From Roridomyces roridus (lineage: Eukaryota; Basidiomycota; Agaricomycetes; Agaricales; Mycenaceae): a DNA stretch of 64,000 bases. Location: NCBI GenBank assembly GCA_029378245.1, contig JARKIF010000020.1, positions 496,001-560,000 on the forward strand, given 5' to 3'. A program made the translations under genes and the position numbers. Shown one piece after another: positions 33,480 to 44,950 of the stretch; the first letter of the stretch is position 1, and every line of letters starts with the position of its first letter. The notes under the pieces were generated by a model. The model saw only the letters and a list, made by a program, of their open reading frames with translations. It made no database searches and was not told the origin of the DNA.

Positions 33480-33730
33480 TGGTACGCGGGCGGCAGATCG
33501 TTGCGTAGGGCGGGACGCGATTGCACAGCTTCTCGGCGAGGTGATGGTCAGGAAAGGCTGAAAAGCTGCGAGTGGGCGACGAACGACTTGAACTTTTCTG
33601 TAGCTTGATCAGAGTTGTATCTTGCCCACTGACCAGTAAGCTGAGCTGGGAAGCACTGGCACACATCCATGATCCTAGTGCGTCCAGACACCATCAACTT
33701 CTCCCGCACACAACCCGCACATAGCTGCAT

Positions 33731-34685
33731 AAATAGTCTGAGTCACTCCGACTCATTTGAGACATTGGCGAATCCCGGATCATGCTTTGTCTCGGCTCAA
33801 AAACACCTCCGCTGTCGCGCACCGGTACCTACGGCGAAATAGTTGAAATACCACGCAGAGGCAAATGCGAACTGTTTGCGAGCTGTCGGTGTGCACGAGC
33901 GCATCGCCTTGAGCACGCGCGCCAGCGAGCGTGGGTCTCCTGTCACAAAGGTTGAAATTTCCCTGTAAAGTAGGAGCTCATAGAGTCATCGGTTGTCGAT
34001 AACTGAGAACAGTGTGTCGGTCATTTCGGCCGATCTATTTTCCGACAAATCATGAATGTGTTCGATCTGGCGCTTTGGACGTCGGCCTCCGGCCGGCCCT
34101 CGGCGTCGCCGCGTCAAGCGTCAACTTGCTTCACCGCAAAACCCCCGACACCAGGAAATTGGACTGCCGGGGTGTTGGATCAGTGATCCGAGCGAGTTGA
34201 TCCCTTGATCTGTCAAGCATTCCCGACTCTGTCATGTGGCTCCACACGAGTGGGCACAGCCTGCGCCGACATGTGCCGACATTGGACAGACCCTCTGAAC
34301 GCAGTGATCTTGACGGAGATCCACAGTCTTGACGACACCCTTTCTTACTCACACGACTACTTTCGGAAGGGAGGCGTACATCCTGGGGATCTCAGGCAGT
34401 GTCACGATCTTCTACTTCTTCAAGTTCTTGTCCGGGAGCGGAACCACTGACTTGCCACTGACGAGTTCAAGATAGGATGACCTGCTACTGAGTTGGTTTT
34501 TCGTCAACGACCAGGAATAATGGCCCACTGCAGCTGTGCCAGCCCCTGTGGATTCCTATGGATGCCGTTCACAGCAAGGCGAACAATGCACCCGTCTCGG
34601 GGCCCGGTGCGCCCCCAGTTGGCAGTTACCATCCCGCGATCCAGTCAGTCATCCAAACTTGTTGCCGTTGATGTATTCACATAGT
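33731..34685. other. Intergenic region with dispersed repeat
   Basis: No gene. Bases 33862-34060 and about 34180-34225 belong to a repeat whose second copy lies at 41225-41525 (shared words include TTTGCGAGCTGTCGGTGTGC, CATCGCCTTGAGC, and TCTATTTTCCGACAAATCA). Confidence 0.5.
33862..34225. repeat. Dispersed direct repeat, copy 1
   Basis: Aligns by eye with 41225-41525, with substitutions and small gaps. The two copies flank E2 plus the GH76-like gene. Confidence 0.6.
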
Positions 34686-34837
34686 CTTGTTCCGCGCTTC
34701 GTTCATGTCTGGAAGTTGAATTAAGATTGGAGGCAGCCACAGATATTCGTTGGGGGTGGAGGAGCAGCGGAAGGTTCAACTTCCCAAACCGCTGATCTCC
34801 AGGTCGTAGGGCGATGGTGAGGCGTGAGGATGAACCC
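34686..34837 (-). repeat. E2 split direct repeat B2 (element 3' end)
   Basis: 152 bp starting CTTGTTCCGCGCTTCG on the plus strand; same as 35100-35251. Confidence 0.85.
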
Positions 34838-34937
34838 CAACCACCACCCTACCTGTGTGCTGCCCCACATGCCATGGGAAGCCAAACCAAACCACAGCTG
34901 CTGTAAGACTCTAATTTTGCAGGCGAGGGCGGGCGGG

Positions 34938-35099
34938 GAAAGATTTCGGAAGTGTTGGAGGATGGATTCGTCGACGTAGGCGCTCCATTGCATGAAGTGC
35001 TGGCAGATCGTCGTCGTGTGATGAGAGAAGCACAGGTCACATGTCACTCCGCTGTCACAAGAATCAGTACTGCTTTCGCAAGCTCACCAGTACTACACT
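34938..35099 (-). repeat. E2 split direct repeat A2
   Basis: 162 bp; same as 38391-38552. Confidence 0.85.
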
Positions 35100-35251
35100 C
35101 TTGTTCCGCGCTTCGTTCATGTCTGGAAGTTGAATTAAGATTGGAGGCAGCCACAGATATTCGTTGGGGGTGGAGGAGCAGCGGAAGGTTCAACTTCCCA
35201 AACCGCTGATCTCCAGGTCGTAGGGCGATGGTGAGGCGTGAGGATGAACCC
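35100..35251 (-). repeat. E2 split direct repeat B1
   Basis: Directly adjacent to A2, as in E1. Confidence 0.85.
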
Positions 35252-37054
35252 ATGACGGAGACGCCAGACGAGGGCATCACCAACGCCCGCGGCTAACCCA
35301 ACAAAAGCGGCGAAGGAGATCCGTCAAGTAGGAGTCAAGTGGAAACTCGTCACGGCGGTGTGGCAGAGTGCTGGAAATCCAAAGCCAGAATGTCGATAGA
35401 GCTAAATATGAGAGAAGATGACGGAGAGTCCAGAATGTGAGTAAAGAACTGAACGAATACGATGGAATGTGATGAATTGCCAGGACAGAAGGCCAAAATC
35501 CAAAACAGGCATAAGCGAATCCAAGTAACTTGTGAATCGAATGGACTCAAGTGGTTATTGGTGGGGTTGGACCAAGTGCGCCATGGCCAGAGATCGAAAG
35601 GGTAGGAGGTTGAACCGAATATAAAATAAGTGCAGAAGTCAACTCGGTAGGCCCGTTAGACAGCAGTGAATGGAGGCGCAGGAGAGCTGAAATGTTGGCC
35701 GGTTACCCAAGCCACAGAGTGTAAATTAAGGGAATTTTGATAGAAGCAAAGACGAGAATCACAAGATGCGCAGTTCGGAGGTGCCAATGGGAGAATTGGA
35801 TATTCCGGGGCTGACACACCGAACATGGAAAGTGGAGGTACAAAGAACAACACAAATCAAATATTCAAAGCCAGAGCGCCAGTTAAGGGTGTTGAACATG
35901 AAAACAAAGGAAGTAGGGCTCGTTCAGAGCCCTTGATGAAACCAGGAATCAGGACCAAGCTGGAAGATTCCGATGACAGGGGAAAGAGCATAGTTGGGCA
36001 GACCAACACACACAGAATTCATGTATCAGGATTAAACGATGAAGTGCGGTTCAGGTGAATGATACAAGAACATCGGAGGTTGAAGAATGCATGTTGTCGG
36101 ATACCAGTTTACGCAGAATGCAATGGCGGAATTCCATGAGATGGCATCGAATGCTAGAGTGGTGGAATGAAGCTCGGATGTGACGGCAAACATGAGATCG
36201 AAGGATGCACGGTTCCGAATACCAGTGCACAAGAGAATTAAACGGAAAATCCAATGAGACGGCATTGAAGGCCGAAGGGACGGAGTGTAGTTTGTGGGGT
36301 ACGACCAGCATAAAATAATGTAGGTCAAATCAAATGCAAGTTCTAGGTTGCAAACTGATGTGTGAGCGGAGTGAGTCGGATGCTGCTAGAGAGACAGAAT
36401 GGAGCTTGGATGTCACAATGGATCAATGAGCACAAGATCAAAGGATGCATGGTTTCGAATACCAGTGCACAAGAGAAGCAAACAGAAAATCCAATCAGAC
36501 GGCATCGAAGGCCGAAGGGACAGAATGTAGTTTGTATGGTATGAAGAGCATGAAATCAAATCCAAATTCCAAGTTGAAAACCCGAGGCACAAGTGGAGTG
36601 AGATCCATGACAAAGCATAGGCGGCAATAATCTCCAGAATGCAAAGTTGGTTGTGCATGTCCTTTGCGCAAGTAACGGTCTCCGGAGGTAACCCAGTAGT
36701 CTTGCAATGGACGACGCAAAGGGGGAGACTATCAAAAATCCAATGATCAAGTCAAGTTGAAGTTGGATTGTCGGCGAGAACCGTGAGTGAAGTTACATGT
36801 GGAATATAAGGGCAATAGCGCGACAGGCAATCCAGCGCTGGAGGCATGGATGCATATGAGGAGAGGGGCAGCTCGGAAAGAGAAGGTTCAATACTTTTGA
36901 TAGCAGATGAAGGGATATGCTCGATGCCGGGTAAGCAGCACTTGGGACGTGTGATATGAGGAAGGTAACTTGATCCACTGGACGGACAAACCCGGCTTTC
37001 AATAGCAGAGGACGACAGCAATTCAGCGAAATATATGAGAATCGGATGGGAACT

Positions 37055-37815
37055 GGATGGCCGAGCATGCATGGGAACTGGATGCCCATACAGAAAGGGA
37101 ACTAGATGCCCGTAAAGAGGTGGGAACTCAAGGCCCGAAATTGAATGGAAACTGGATGCCCGAAGTGAATTGGGAACTCAATGCCCATATAGAAAGGGAA
37201 CTGGATGCCCGTAAAGAAGTGGGAACTGGATGCCCGAAGTGAACTGGGAACTGGATGCCCGAAATGAACTGGGAACTCGATCCCCATATAGAAAAAGGGA
37301 ACTAGATGCCCATATAGAAAAAGGGAACTAGATGCCCGTAAAGAAGTGGGAACTCGAGGCCCAAAATTGAATAGGAACTGGATGCCCGAAGTGAATTGGG
37401 AACTTGATGCCCATATAGAAAAAGGGAACTAGATGCCCGTAAAGAAGTGGGAACTCGAGGCCCGAAAATGAATGGGAACTGGATGCCCGAAGTGAATTGG
37501 GAACTCGATGCCCATATAGAAAAGGGAACTAGATGCCCGTAAAGAAGTGGGGACTGGATGCCCGAAGTGAACTGGGAACTGGATGCCCGAAATGAACTGG
37601 GAACTGGATGCCCATATAGAAAGGGAACTAGATGTCCGTAAAGAAAGAAAACGGGGACTGGATGCCCGCAAACAAATGGGAACTAGATGCCCATGAAATA
37701 AAATAGTTGGGAACTGGATGCCCATAAAGAAAGAAACGGGGACTGGATGCCCGCAAACAAATGGGAACTAGATGCCCGTAAAGAAAGAAAACGGGGACTG
37801 GATGCCCGAAAAAAG
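37055..37815. repeat. Minisatellite inside E2
   Basis: About 25 variable units of 22-45 bp built on GGGAACTGGATGCCCG or GGGAACTAGATGCCC(G/A)TA, separated by short A-rich words such as AAGAAGT, AAGTGAATT and TATAGAAA. No internal spacer diversity of CRISPR type. The reverse-complement phrase (GGGCATC-AGTTCCC) appears in E1. Confidence 0.85.
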
Positions 37816-38390
37816 CAAATGGAAATTGAATAAATCATGGAAACTTTCCCACCAAATGTTTGAGAGCAACTCGATGCCCAACAATAGCAGAGTAGTAAAG
37901 CAATCCAGCGCTCGAGGGCTTAGATGCCTAAAGTAATTGGGAGCTCGCTGCAGCCAGGAAGAAGAAACCAGTAGCAGAGAAGCAGCACTCAGGCAACAAG
38001 AGCAGAAGATAATCGAGCATCCTAGAGCATAGAGAGCAGTGATAGCATCGTGCGGAGAGGAATGAGATGTATAAATTGGGTGCAGGCAATGAGACCGTCC
38101 ACAGGGTACAAGAACGGGCTCAACTAAGAGCATGGAATATAGCCCATTCAACGGCAAGCGATGGATGTGTCGCAATGGTGTACAAGGCTCGACATGGAGA
38201 TATATCCGAGAGACGGAGCGGAAAGAGGTTCATAGGACCAGTAGAACTCACCTCAGTCCCAGCTACCACTTGTCTATGTCGTCCCGTTGAAGCCACAAAG
38301 TCCTGAAGCAAGTGTATCCAGAATGAAAACGGGCAGAGAAAGGTGCTTCGGGTGATGAATGCAGAAGAAGGAACAGCAGATGTGGCCAGA

Positions 38391-38552
38391 GAAAGATTTC
38401 GGAAGTGTTGGAGGATGGATTCGTCGACGTAGGCGCTCCATTGCATGAAGTGCTGGCAGATCGTCGTCGTGTGATGAGAGAAGCACAGGTCACATGTCAC
38501 TCCGCTGTCACAAGAATCAGTACTGCTTTCGCAAGCTCACCAGTACTACACT
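38391..38552 (-). repeat. E2 split direct repeat A1 (element 5' end)
   Basis: 162 bp ending at 38552 on the plus strand with TACTACACT. Confidence 0.85.
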
Positions 38553-38611
38553 TGTTGTTATATGCGGATGGCGCCACGTGCCATCGTACTTGCTGGCCTC
38601 TTCCACTTCCA

Positions 38612-40977
38612 ATGACGCCAGTCACCTTTTTTCTTGACTTTCAGGGCTGGCCACCTTACCTTTTTATCATCCTTTTATTGGTTCAAGTACACTCCGCCCG
38701 CTCCGGGTCCACCACGATATCTACTAGCGGCTGGCGTGTAAGTACTGCTTTTCTTCATGGTACGGGACTCGATGACGAGCCTGCGTTCTTCGTCCCGTCC
38801 CAGAAACCGAATGTGACCTTGTCCACCGCTGCCCGTGTTGGTACAGCTGCGATAGCCCTCGAAAAGGCCATCGACAACCTACCGACGACGCAGCAGTATG
38901 ACGGTGTGCTCCGAGTGCCTCCCTCCCATTCACGCTTACCCCTCATCCCAGGCCAAACATACGAATTTGTCGCCACCCTTTTCTCTGAGATGGCGGATTT
39001 CGACCACATTACGGGCCAGACAAAGTACGAGGATACACTCGATTCGCTCTTTGGGCAGACGCTTGGAAACCGGTCTCTATTCTCTGATCCATTGTGAGTG
39101 CGCAGCGGCGGGATGATATCTCGAAGATTGATGGCCGCTGACTTGGATTCACGGTTTTCTTTAGCGTGAGTGATCTCCCTCTCCGTCGACTGCTTCGGAA
39201 TGAATGCCGTGTCGTTGTAGCTTAATTTTGGACTGTAAGTCACTCAGACTTCATCCCCTTGGTATGATGTTCCCACGAACAACAGAACTTATGGCTATGC
39301 TGCCATTCGCGCTTACGCCGCATACCAAAATCCCATCTTCCTGCAATACGCGAACGAGTCGTGGACTTTTGGAAACGAGTATACGATCCCAAACCCCGTG
39401 ACGACGCCAGTCGTGAAGAATTTTCCGCTCTCGAGTGTTTGTCAAGGAGGTGTGTTGTCAGTCCTTGTCCATTGCGATGGCTGGCCCACAGCAATTTGCT
39501 AGCAACGATGGCTGGGGGGACTTTTTACGTGCGTCGCTCGGTCGGAGCGCCTTCAAGCGGGATTCGGCCTGATGATGGAACTGTAGACAAACTCGACAGG
39601 CGATCCGAGTGTAACAGCTATGAGCACCGGGTGAGCTGGCTTGTCTGCCATTCGAACCGACTCGATCTCATACAATTCAGATATTTCGCACTGTACGTCG
39701 CAACGAGCAACGAGCAACCCTCCTCCGTCTCTCAGGCTCACCCCTCTGTGTCCTAGGTTATCCGCACTGCTTGCTGAGGCAACCACTGGCGCCACCTCTG
39801 CCCCATCATACCTTTCCTCCGCTGTCCAATCCGCCGAGTTCATCCAATCGCATTTGTACAACGCCGACAACCTCGTCATTGAAACCATCTCAGCCGCGCA
39901 GAATGAGTCGTGCAAAATTACGAACTCAGCGGTGGCTTCGTTTAACCAGGGGTTGTTCATTGAAGGACTGGCGACGTTGCAGTCGATTAGTCCGAGTGAA
40001 AATACCCAGACAATGTATGTCATTTCTTTGAGGAGAGATGGGTCAAAGCTGACACACACAAAACATAGGTTGGAGAGCCTCATCACCACTTCTCTCACCG
40101 AGTCGGGTTTCCAGACTGAGAATGGTATTTCGGCACGAGCAGGTGGGCAAATTTTGTTCTCAGCACCGACGTAGGCATTCAACTGTGTCGAATAGGATCG
40201 AATGACGGGGACAATATCTTGATTCGCGCTCTCTCGTCTGCATACACGCGGAATGTCACCTCGCCTGAGCTGCGACAGGTCCTGCACGACTACCTCAGTG
40301 TACAGGTGCGGGGTTGATGTCCAAGTTACATCACCTTTGTCTTAATCCATTGGCAGTACAATGCCGTCGTTGACCTCGCCACAGCGGGTGGTACGGACAT
40401 ATACTCGCTCCAATGGTCCGTCCAGTCCTCGTCCACTACGACGTTCTCCATGAGCGGCCAGACAAACGCACTCGGTGTCCTTCTCAGTGGGATCTCGCTC
40501 GACGACAACAACGCTGCCGACACCACCACTACCACCACTACCACGCCCTCCAGCAGCACCAGGCCATCCACCTCTGTATCTAGCAGCCATGCCCACAAGC
40601 TAGCTGCAGGAACGATCGTGGGCATCGTCGCTGGAGTCGTCTTGATCATCCTCCTCCCGGGACTCACCATCCTCATCATCCACTGGCGAAGAAGAAGTCG
40701 ATCGGGGGCGGTGAGGCCGCTATCAATGCCGACGCTCCCACCGCCCATTGACTACATACCGCGGTCAGTGGTGAGGGAACCCGTTCCCTATTCGTCCGCG
40801 AGTATCGCTGCCAGTGAGAGGGATACGTACGTCCCATCAGCCGTGGCTGCCACGTCGTCGTCGACGTCTCCCGTCGGTGCGTGGCGGAGAGATGAGAAGA
40901 CGCCCCGGATGCTGGAAGAGGGTCAGGGTCGGGATAATGATGTGGAGGCGCCGCCGCCAGACTATGATTTCAGGTAG
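38612..40977 (+). CDS. Secreted/anchored GH76-like (six-hairpin glycosidase) protein with C-terminal membrane segment
   Basis: Model: join(38612..38737, 38804..38903, 38952..39093, 39165..39165, 39221..39234, 39286..39449, 39503..39528, 39587..39630, 39681..39692, 39757..40014, 40069..40142, 40196..40305, 40357..40977), 563 residues. The signal peptide lies in the first 30 residues (YLFIILLLVQVHSA). Family-like blocks in order: KPNVTLSTAARVGTAAIALE, FSEMADFDHITGQTKYEDTL, YGYAAIRAYAAYQNPIFLQY, VCQGATMAGGTFY, LSALLAEATTGA, FIQSHLYNADN, RALSSAYTRNVTSPELR. A Thr/Ser-rich stalk leads to a membrane helix (IVGIVAGVVLIILLPGLTIL) and a cytosolic tail. This matches a mushroom GH76-like family; the catalytic Asp-Asp motif of alpha-1,6-mannanases is not evident, so activity is doubtful. 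A wall-related role is inferred. The 1-nt exon is tentative. Confidence 0.75.
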
Positions 40978-42621
40978 CTCTGGTGTTGACGGGTGGTTTA
41001 ACTTTCTACTCTTCTTATGTAAGACCGAGCCCAGGGACTTTGTTGTCGCTCCTTAGGTTCCCATGTAAAATTATCCAGTGGTATACAGAGCATGAGACGA
41101 AGACTAGGATGAGCAGATCATGTTGCCGTGTGGACTGGCACTTTCAACAATTCAAGTCCCATACAACCTGGTCGGAGTTGAACCCCTCGGCATTATGAAC
41201 CAACCACAATAGAAATAGTTTGTTTCTCACGCAAATGTGAGCTGTTTGCGAGCTGTCGGTGTGCACGAGAGCATCGCCTTGAGCTACGCGTACCGAGCGT
41301 GGATCCCCTGCCACAAAGGTTCGCATTTCTTTGTAGGAAGACTTCAGAGAGTCATCGGTTGTCGAAAACGGATCCGGCCGCGGAGAGCAGTGGGTCGGAA
41401 GTCTTCATTTAAGTAGCCCGATGGTCTATTTTCCGACAAATCAAGAATGTGTCCGAAATCACGAGATGCTGGAGAAGTGAATCAAGTGATCCGAGCGAGT
41501 CGATCCATTGATCTGTCAAGCATTCCCGACTCGGAGATTCTCGATTCGGAACCACTTCAACTGCGCTGCAAGGAAACAAGGTCATTCGCAGAGCATCACT
41601 GATCTTATCTTCCACTCGACGATCTGCGTCGTTCCAATCCATCACCGGTCTATCAGCGAACACGAATCATCAGATGCCGGGTCAAGATGATCGCTCGATC
41701 TTGATCAACAACAGTTCCAGCTACTTGCAAAATTACAGGCAACATCGACGAGGGTGAAACGCTAAACGTGCGTAGGTGAGTGAAAACAAACAAACAAAAT
41801 GCCGACCAGCGACAATAAAATCTTCAAGAGCTAGACTTCAACACCCAACACGACGTCAAACGCGCAAGTTCGGGGGTTCGGACTAAAGTATATAGCCTGT
41901 GCGAATCCAAATCTCAACGCAATCTCTGATGCCTGTCGTCGATCCCAACGTAAATCAAACTCCAATCCCGTACACGTCCTTCAAACCCAATCAAATCCGT
42001 CCCAATCCAAATCCCAATCCGTACAAGTCCAATCCGTTCCGTTCCAAAACCGTTCAAGCGAGAAAGTGAGTGAGAGATAATGCCCGTGGGCCCGTTCCGT
42101 TCTTCTATATCCTACTACAAGTTCTGAGATCCTTATATACTGTAGGTATTTGGTCCATGTAAATAGTCCCAGCACAATTCGTCGAATTAGTATCCAAATT
42201 CCAGCCGATGGCTCCCCGTTTCCTATTGGGAACGATCGCACTGCCCAGACTCCCAACTCAAGCTACTCTTCGACCATTTCCCTCTCTTTTGACCAGTAAA
42301 CTAGTCGTTGTGCAAGCAATCCCTCCACCTGAAACACTCAAAGCTGATCCCCAGTGGAAAGTCGGTGAAATGGTTTGAGATTATATGGTATGGAGTCCTC
42401 GTGAGATGGCTACTCTGTGATAGTTTGGTATTGTCTGAGATGATCTGCAGACAGTTTGACGTGTATCGGTTGTTCATCTCAATCCATCCCGCTCGTTCAC
42501 TCCTTTAGCGGATTCACATGTTTCAGCGTTCCTGAAATCGACCCATCCATGTGCCAGCAAGACCCCACTTATAAGCCGATGTCAAAAAACTTGGCGGCCA
42601 CGTCTCTCTCCTCCTACCACC
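40978..42621. other. Intergenic region with repeat copy and low-complexity DNA
   Basis: 41225-41525 is the second copy of the repeat at 33862-34225. 41955-42065 is low-complexity, built from CCAATC/CCAAATC words. No gene is supported. Confidence 0.45.
41225..41525. repeat. Dispersed direct repeat, copy 2
   Basis: Shares long stretches with 33862-34225, including TTTGCGAGCTGTCGGTGTGC, GATCCGAGCGAGT and TGATCTGTCAAGCATTCCCG. Confidence 0.6.
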
Positions 42622-43153
42622 ATGGCACCTCCCCTCTGCACCACTAAGTCCTCTCCCGCCGACTTGCGCTGCCGAGGGAGAGCTGGATACCTCTCTTCTC
42701 TCTTCTTACACTCTCCGAGTCCTCTGTCCCTAGTCTCCACCACCGATGGCGTGGCCTTCTTGGGTTTACCGGTGCGCGCCGCCATCAACCTTGCTTTGTT
42801 GTCTATCTGAGCCCACTTTGTCTACAGGTTCTCGAGCATCGAATTCGTCTTCTCACCAATAGTGTGAAAGTCCCCGTCGGTGTATCATTGTGGTGCGATC
42901 TTCCCTTGCCCGGCTACTGCCCATTCCCACTAATTGGTTTCATTTTTGAAGTATCCCTGCTCCCAGTCCTACGAATGTTGCAAGTGAGTACCCTGCTTTG
43001 TTACTGCATATGATACTCACGTCGGTACAGGCTTGCAAGACGTTCACGAAAGAGCTGGGTGACTATGTGCAAGGTATGTGTGAAAATTCTATTCCATTCC
43101 GCGACGCTGACATCTATACAGCGCAAGACGGTTCCGAACCTGCAAGAGCGTAG
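42622..43153 (+). CDS. Possible small spliced gene, poorly resolved
   Basis: The 3' end looks like small exons: 42952..42983 (acceptor TTTGAAG, donor GTGAGT), 43031..43073 and 43122..43153. Read in the phase that stays open, they give SLLPVLRMLQ, then ACKTFTKELGDYVQ, then AQDGSEPARA and a stop. The 5' part is uncertain; an ATG at 42622 in a CCACC context is a candidate. I do not recognise the product. Confidence 0.3.
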
Positions 43154-44950
43154 TTGTGACGGGACATACATAGTTTCGGAGGGTATTTTGGAGCATATAG
43201 AGTACTATGTAGTAGCTTTTAATTGATCTCATTTTTTACCAAACAATCCCGGGAGGCATCCATAAGCAACGCGCTGGAGCATTCCATGCAATCCCAAATC
43301 ACACCTTCGCTTACCCGCGCTTACCCGGTAGAATCACCATCCCATCCCAAATCATACCACCACATATCGGCGTTTTGGGCACAATAGTGAACGCACGGTA
43401 TTCTACGGTTTCATTCCTGACAGCCTTAGCCGATCTCAAATTTTAACATATCATACCATACAATTCCACCGACTTTTCACTCGGGCTGATCGATCATTCA
43501 GCCACCAAATGAACCACAGCCCGTGGTTGATGTATCGGGTTTGTGGCGTGATCGCACCACTGATTCAGCACACATCGCCTCAGATTCACGATCCACCGAC
43601 CAATTCTGCGAGTTTTCACAGGTGCGCGAATTCCCCGCTCATCAAGGGAACTGTGTGGAGCAACTGTCACCGAACCGTCATATTCAAAAATACACCACCA
43701 TGCTCGCCTACTCACCCAACACAAACTGGTGCTCCGGAGGGCCGCTGTTGAGCAACTAAAGCCGCCTGTTGACCCACAAACCAAGAGGCCCGTGGCCCGT
43801 AATGACTTTGGATTTGTCGATGAGGAACCATCGCACGGGGCGCCTCGCGACACGCGCCGGCGGCGCCGACTAGCTGTTTGATGACACTTGCTCCACACGT
43901 TCCCTCAGTCGATGTCGCCTACAATTTTGCAACTAGCTGTCAACTTTGGAGCCTCCTCTTGTTGCTCCAAGTATATACACGTCCATGGCATGCCAACCAA
44001 CCATTCACGCCGCGGCTCCATGGCTACTATGATACACATCAGGCGGTCTTTTCGGCCTCGAATCCAAGATTAGCAAAGTGCTCATCTGCTATGAGCGAAG
44101 TATCGCCCCCAGGGTCCATGCTGCTGAGACGCGGGAGTGTGAACCTAGGCGCCAACTTGCCCATTGTCCGATGTCTCGCCTGCCCATGGACAAACTCCAC
44201 TCTAAGAGTCGACTGCATACACAAGAGGGAGTTCTTCGTCCTTATCTTCTTTTGTGCTCCGCATCCGGCCTACGCGCCCGGGCTGGGGATCCAACCGATT
44301 CAGTTGCGGGCTTGGCAATTCGGAAGCGACAGATTGCTGTGGAATGGCAACTGGCGTACTTCCATGCCATGGCATGGATGGCAGCGATGGACACAAATTT
44401 GAACGCGGGACCAGATTGATGGGCGGCTAATGTGCTAAAAATTACTTACTTGTGCGCTTGAACCGAAGATCTATTCCAACCAGCCATCTGCTCAATTGAG
44501 TATAGGATATAGCAAGAGGAGAATCGACTTTGAGCCCGTCGTGTCTTGGGTGATCAGACTTCAATCACCACAGACAATAGTGTTCCACCCCGAAAGCGCT
44601 CGAAGTCGACAATGCAATTGATCGCCGCTTTCAACAGGAACAGCGACAACGCCAACGCCAACGCCAACGCCACGAGCACGCTGCTACCCGGCTGCTACGT
44701 TACCATCCATTCGTTAGCTGTCTTAGTGCGAGTCACAATAGGGGTCGGGTGCGAGTCACAATAGGGGTCGGACGACGCCCATAGTAGAGTAAGTGCTACA
44801 ATAAGCTCATCAATCAATCAACCTGAGTCCGTACTACTCGTATGCTGGCATTTACAGCTACAGATCCAGGAAGGGATCAATAGCAATTTATCAAGCATAT
44901 AAGCATGGGTCGTCGACCGTCGCTGCTCTGTTTCCCTCCCCTGCCACCCG
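43154..44950. other. Gene-poor interval
   Basis: No gene recognised in about 1.8 kb. A short AACGCC microsatellite lies at 44651-44672. A 23-bp unit GTGCGAGTCACAATAGGGGTCGG occurs twice in tandem at 44727-44771. Confidence 0.45.

Larger units (their letters stand above)
34686..38552 (-). mobile_element. E2: second non-autonomous split-direct-repeat element (reverse orientation)
   Basis: 3867 bp, same family as E1. Read on the minus strand: A1 (38552-38391), internal region, B1 (35251-35100), A2 (35099-34938), spacer, B2 (34837-34686). A1/A2 (162 bp) and B1/B2 (152 bp) match exactly by eye, and B1 abuts A2. End sequences differ from E1 by scattered substitutions, so E1 and E2 are separate insertions rather than a recent segmental copy. 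No reverse transcriptase or tyrosine recombinase frame is seen. Its A1 end lies 60 bp from the start codon of the GH76-like gene. Confidence 0.75.

Noticed and set aside
37055..37815. CRISPR-like array of short repeats
   Set aside because: Repeats vary in length and are separated by short A-rich words rather than unique spacers, no cas genes are present, and the DNA is eukaryotic.
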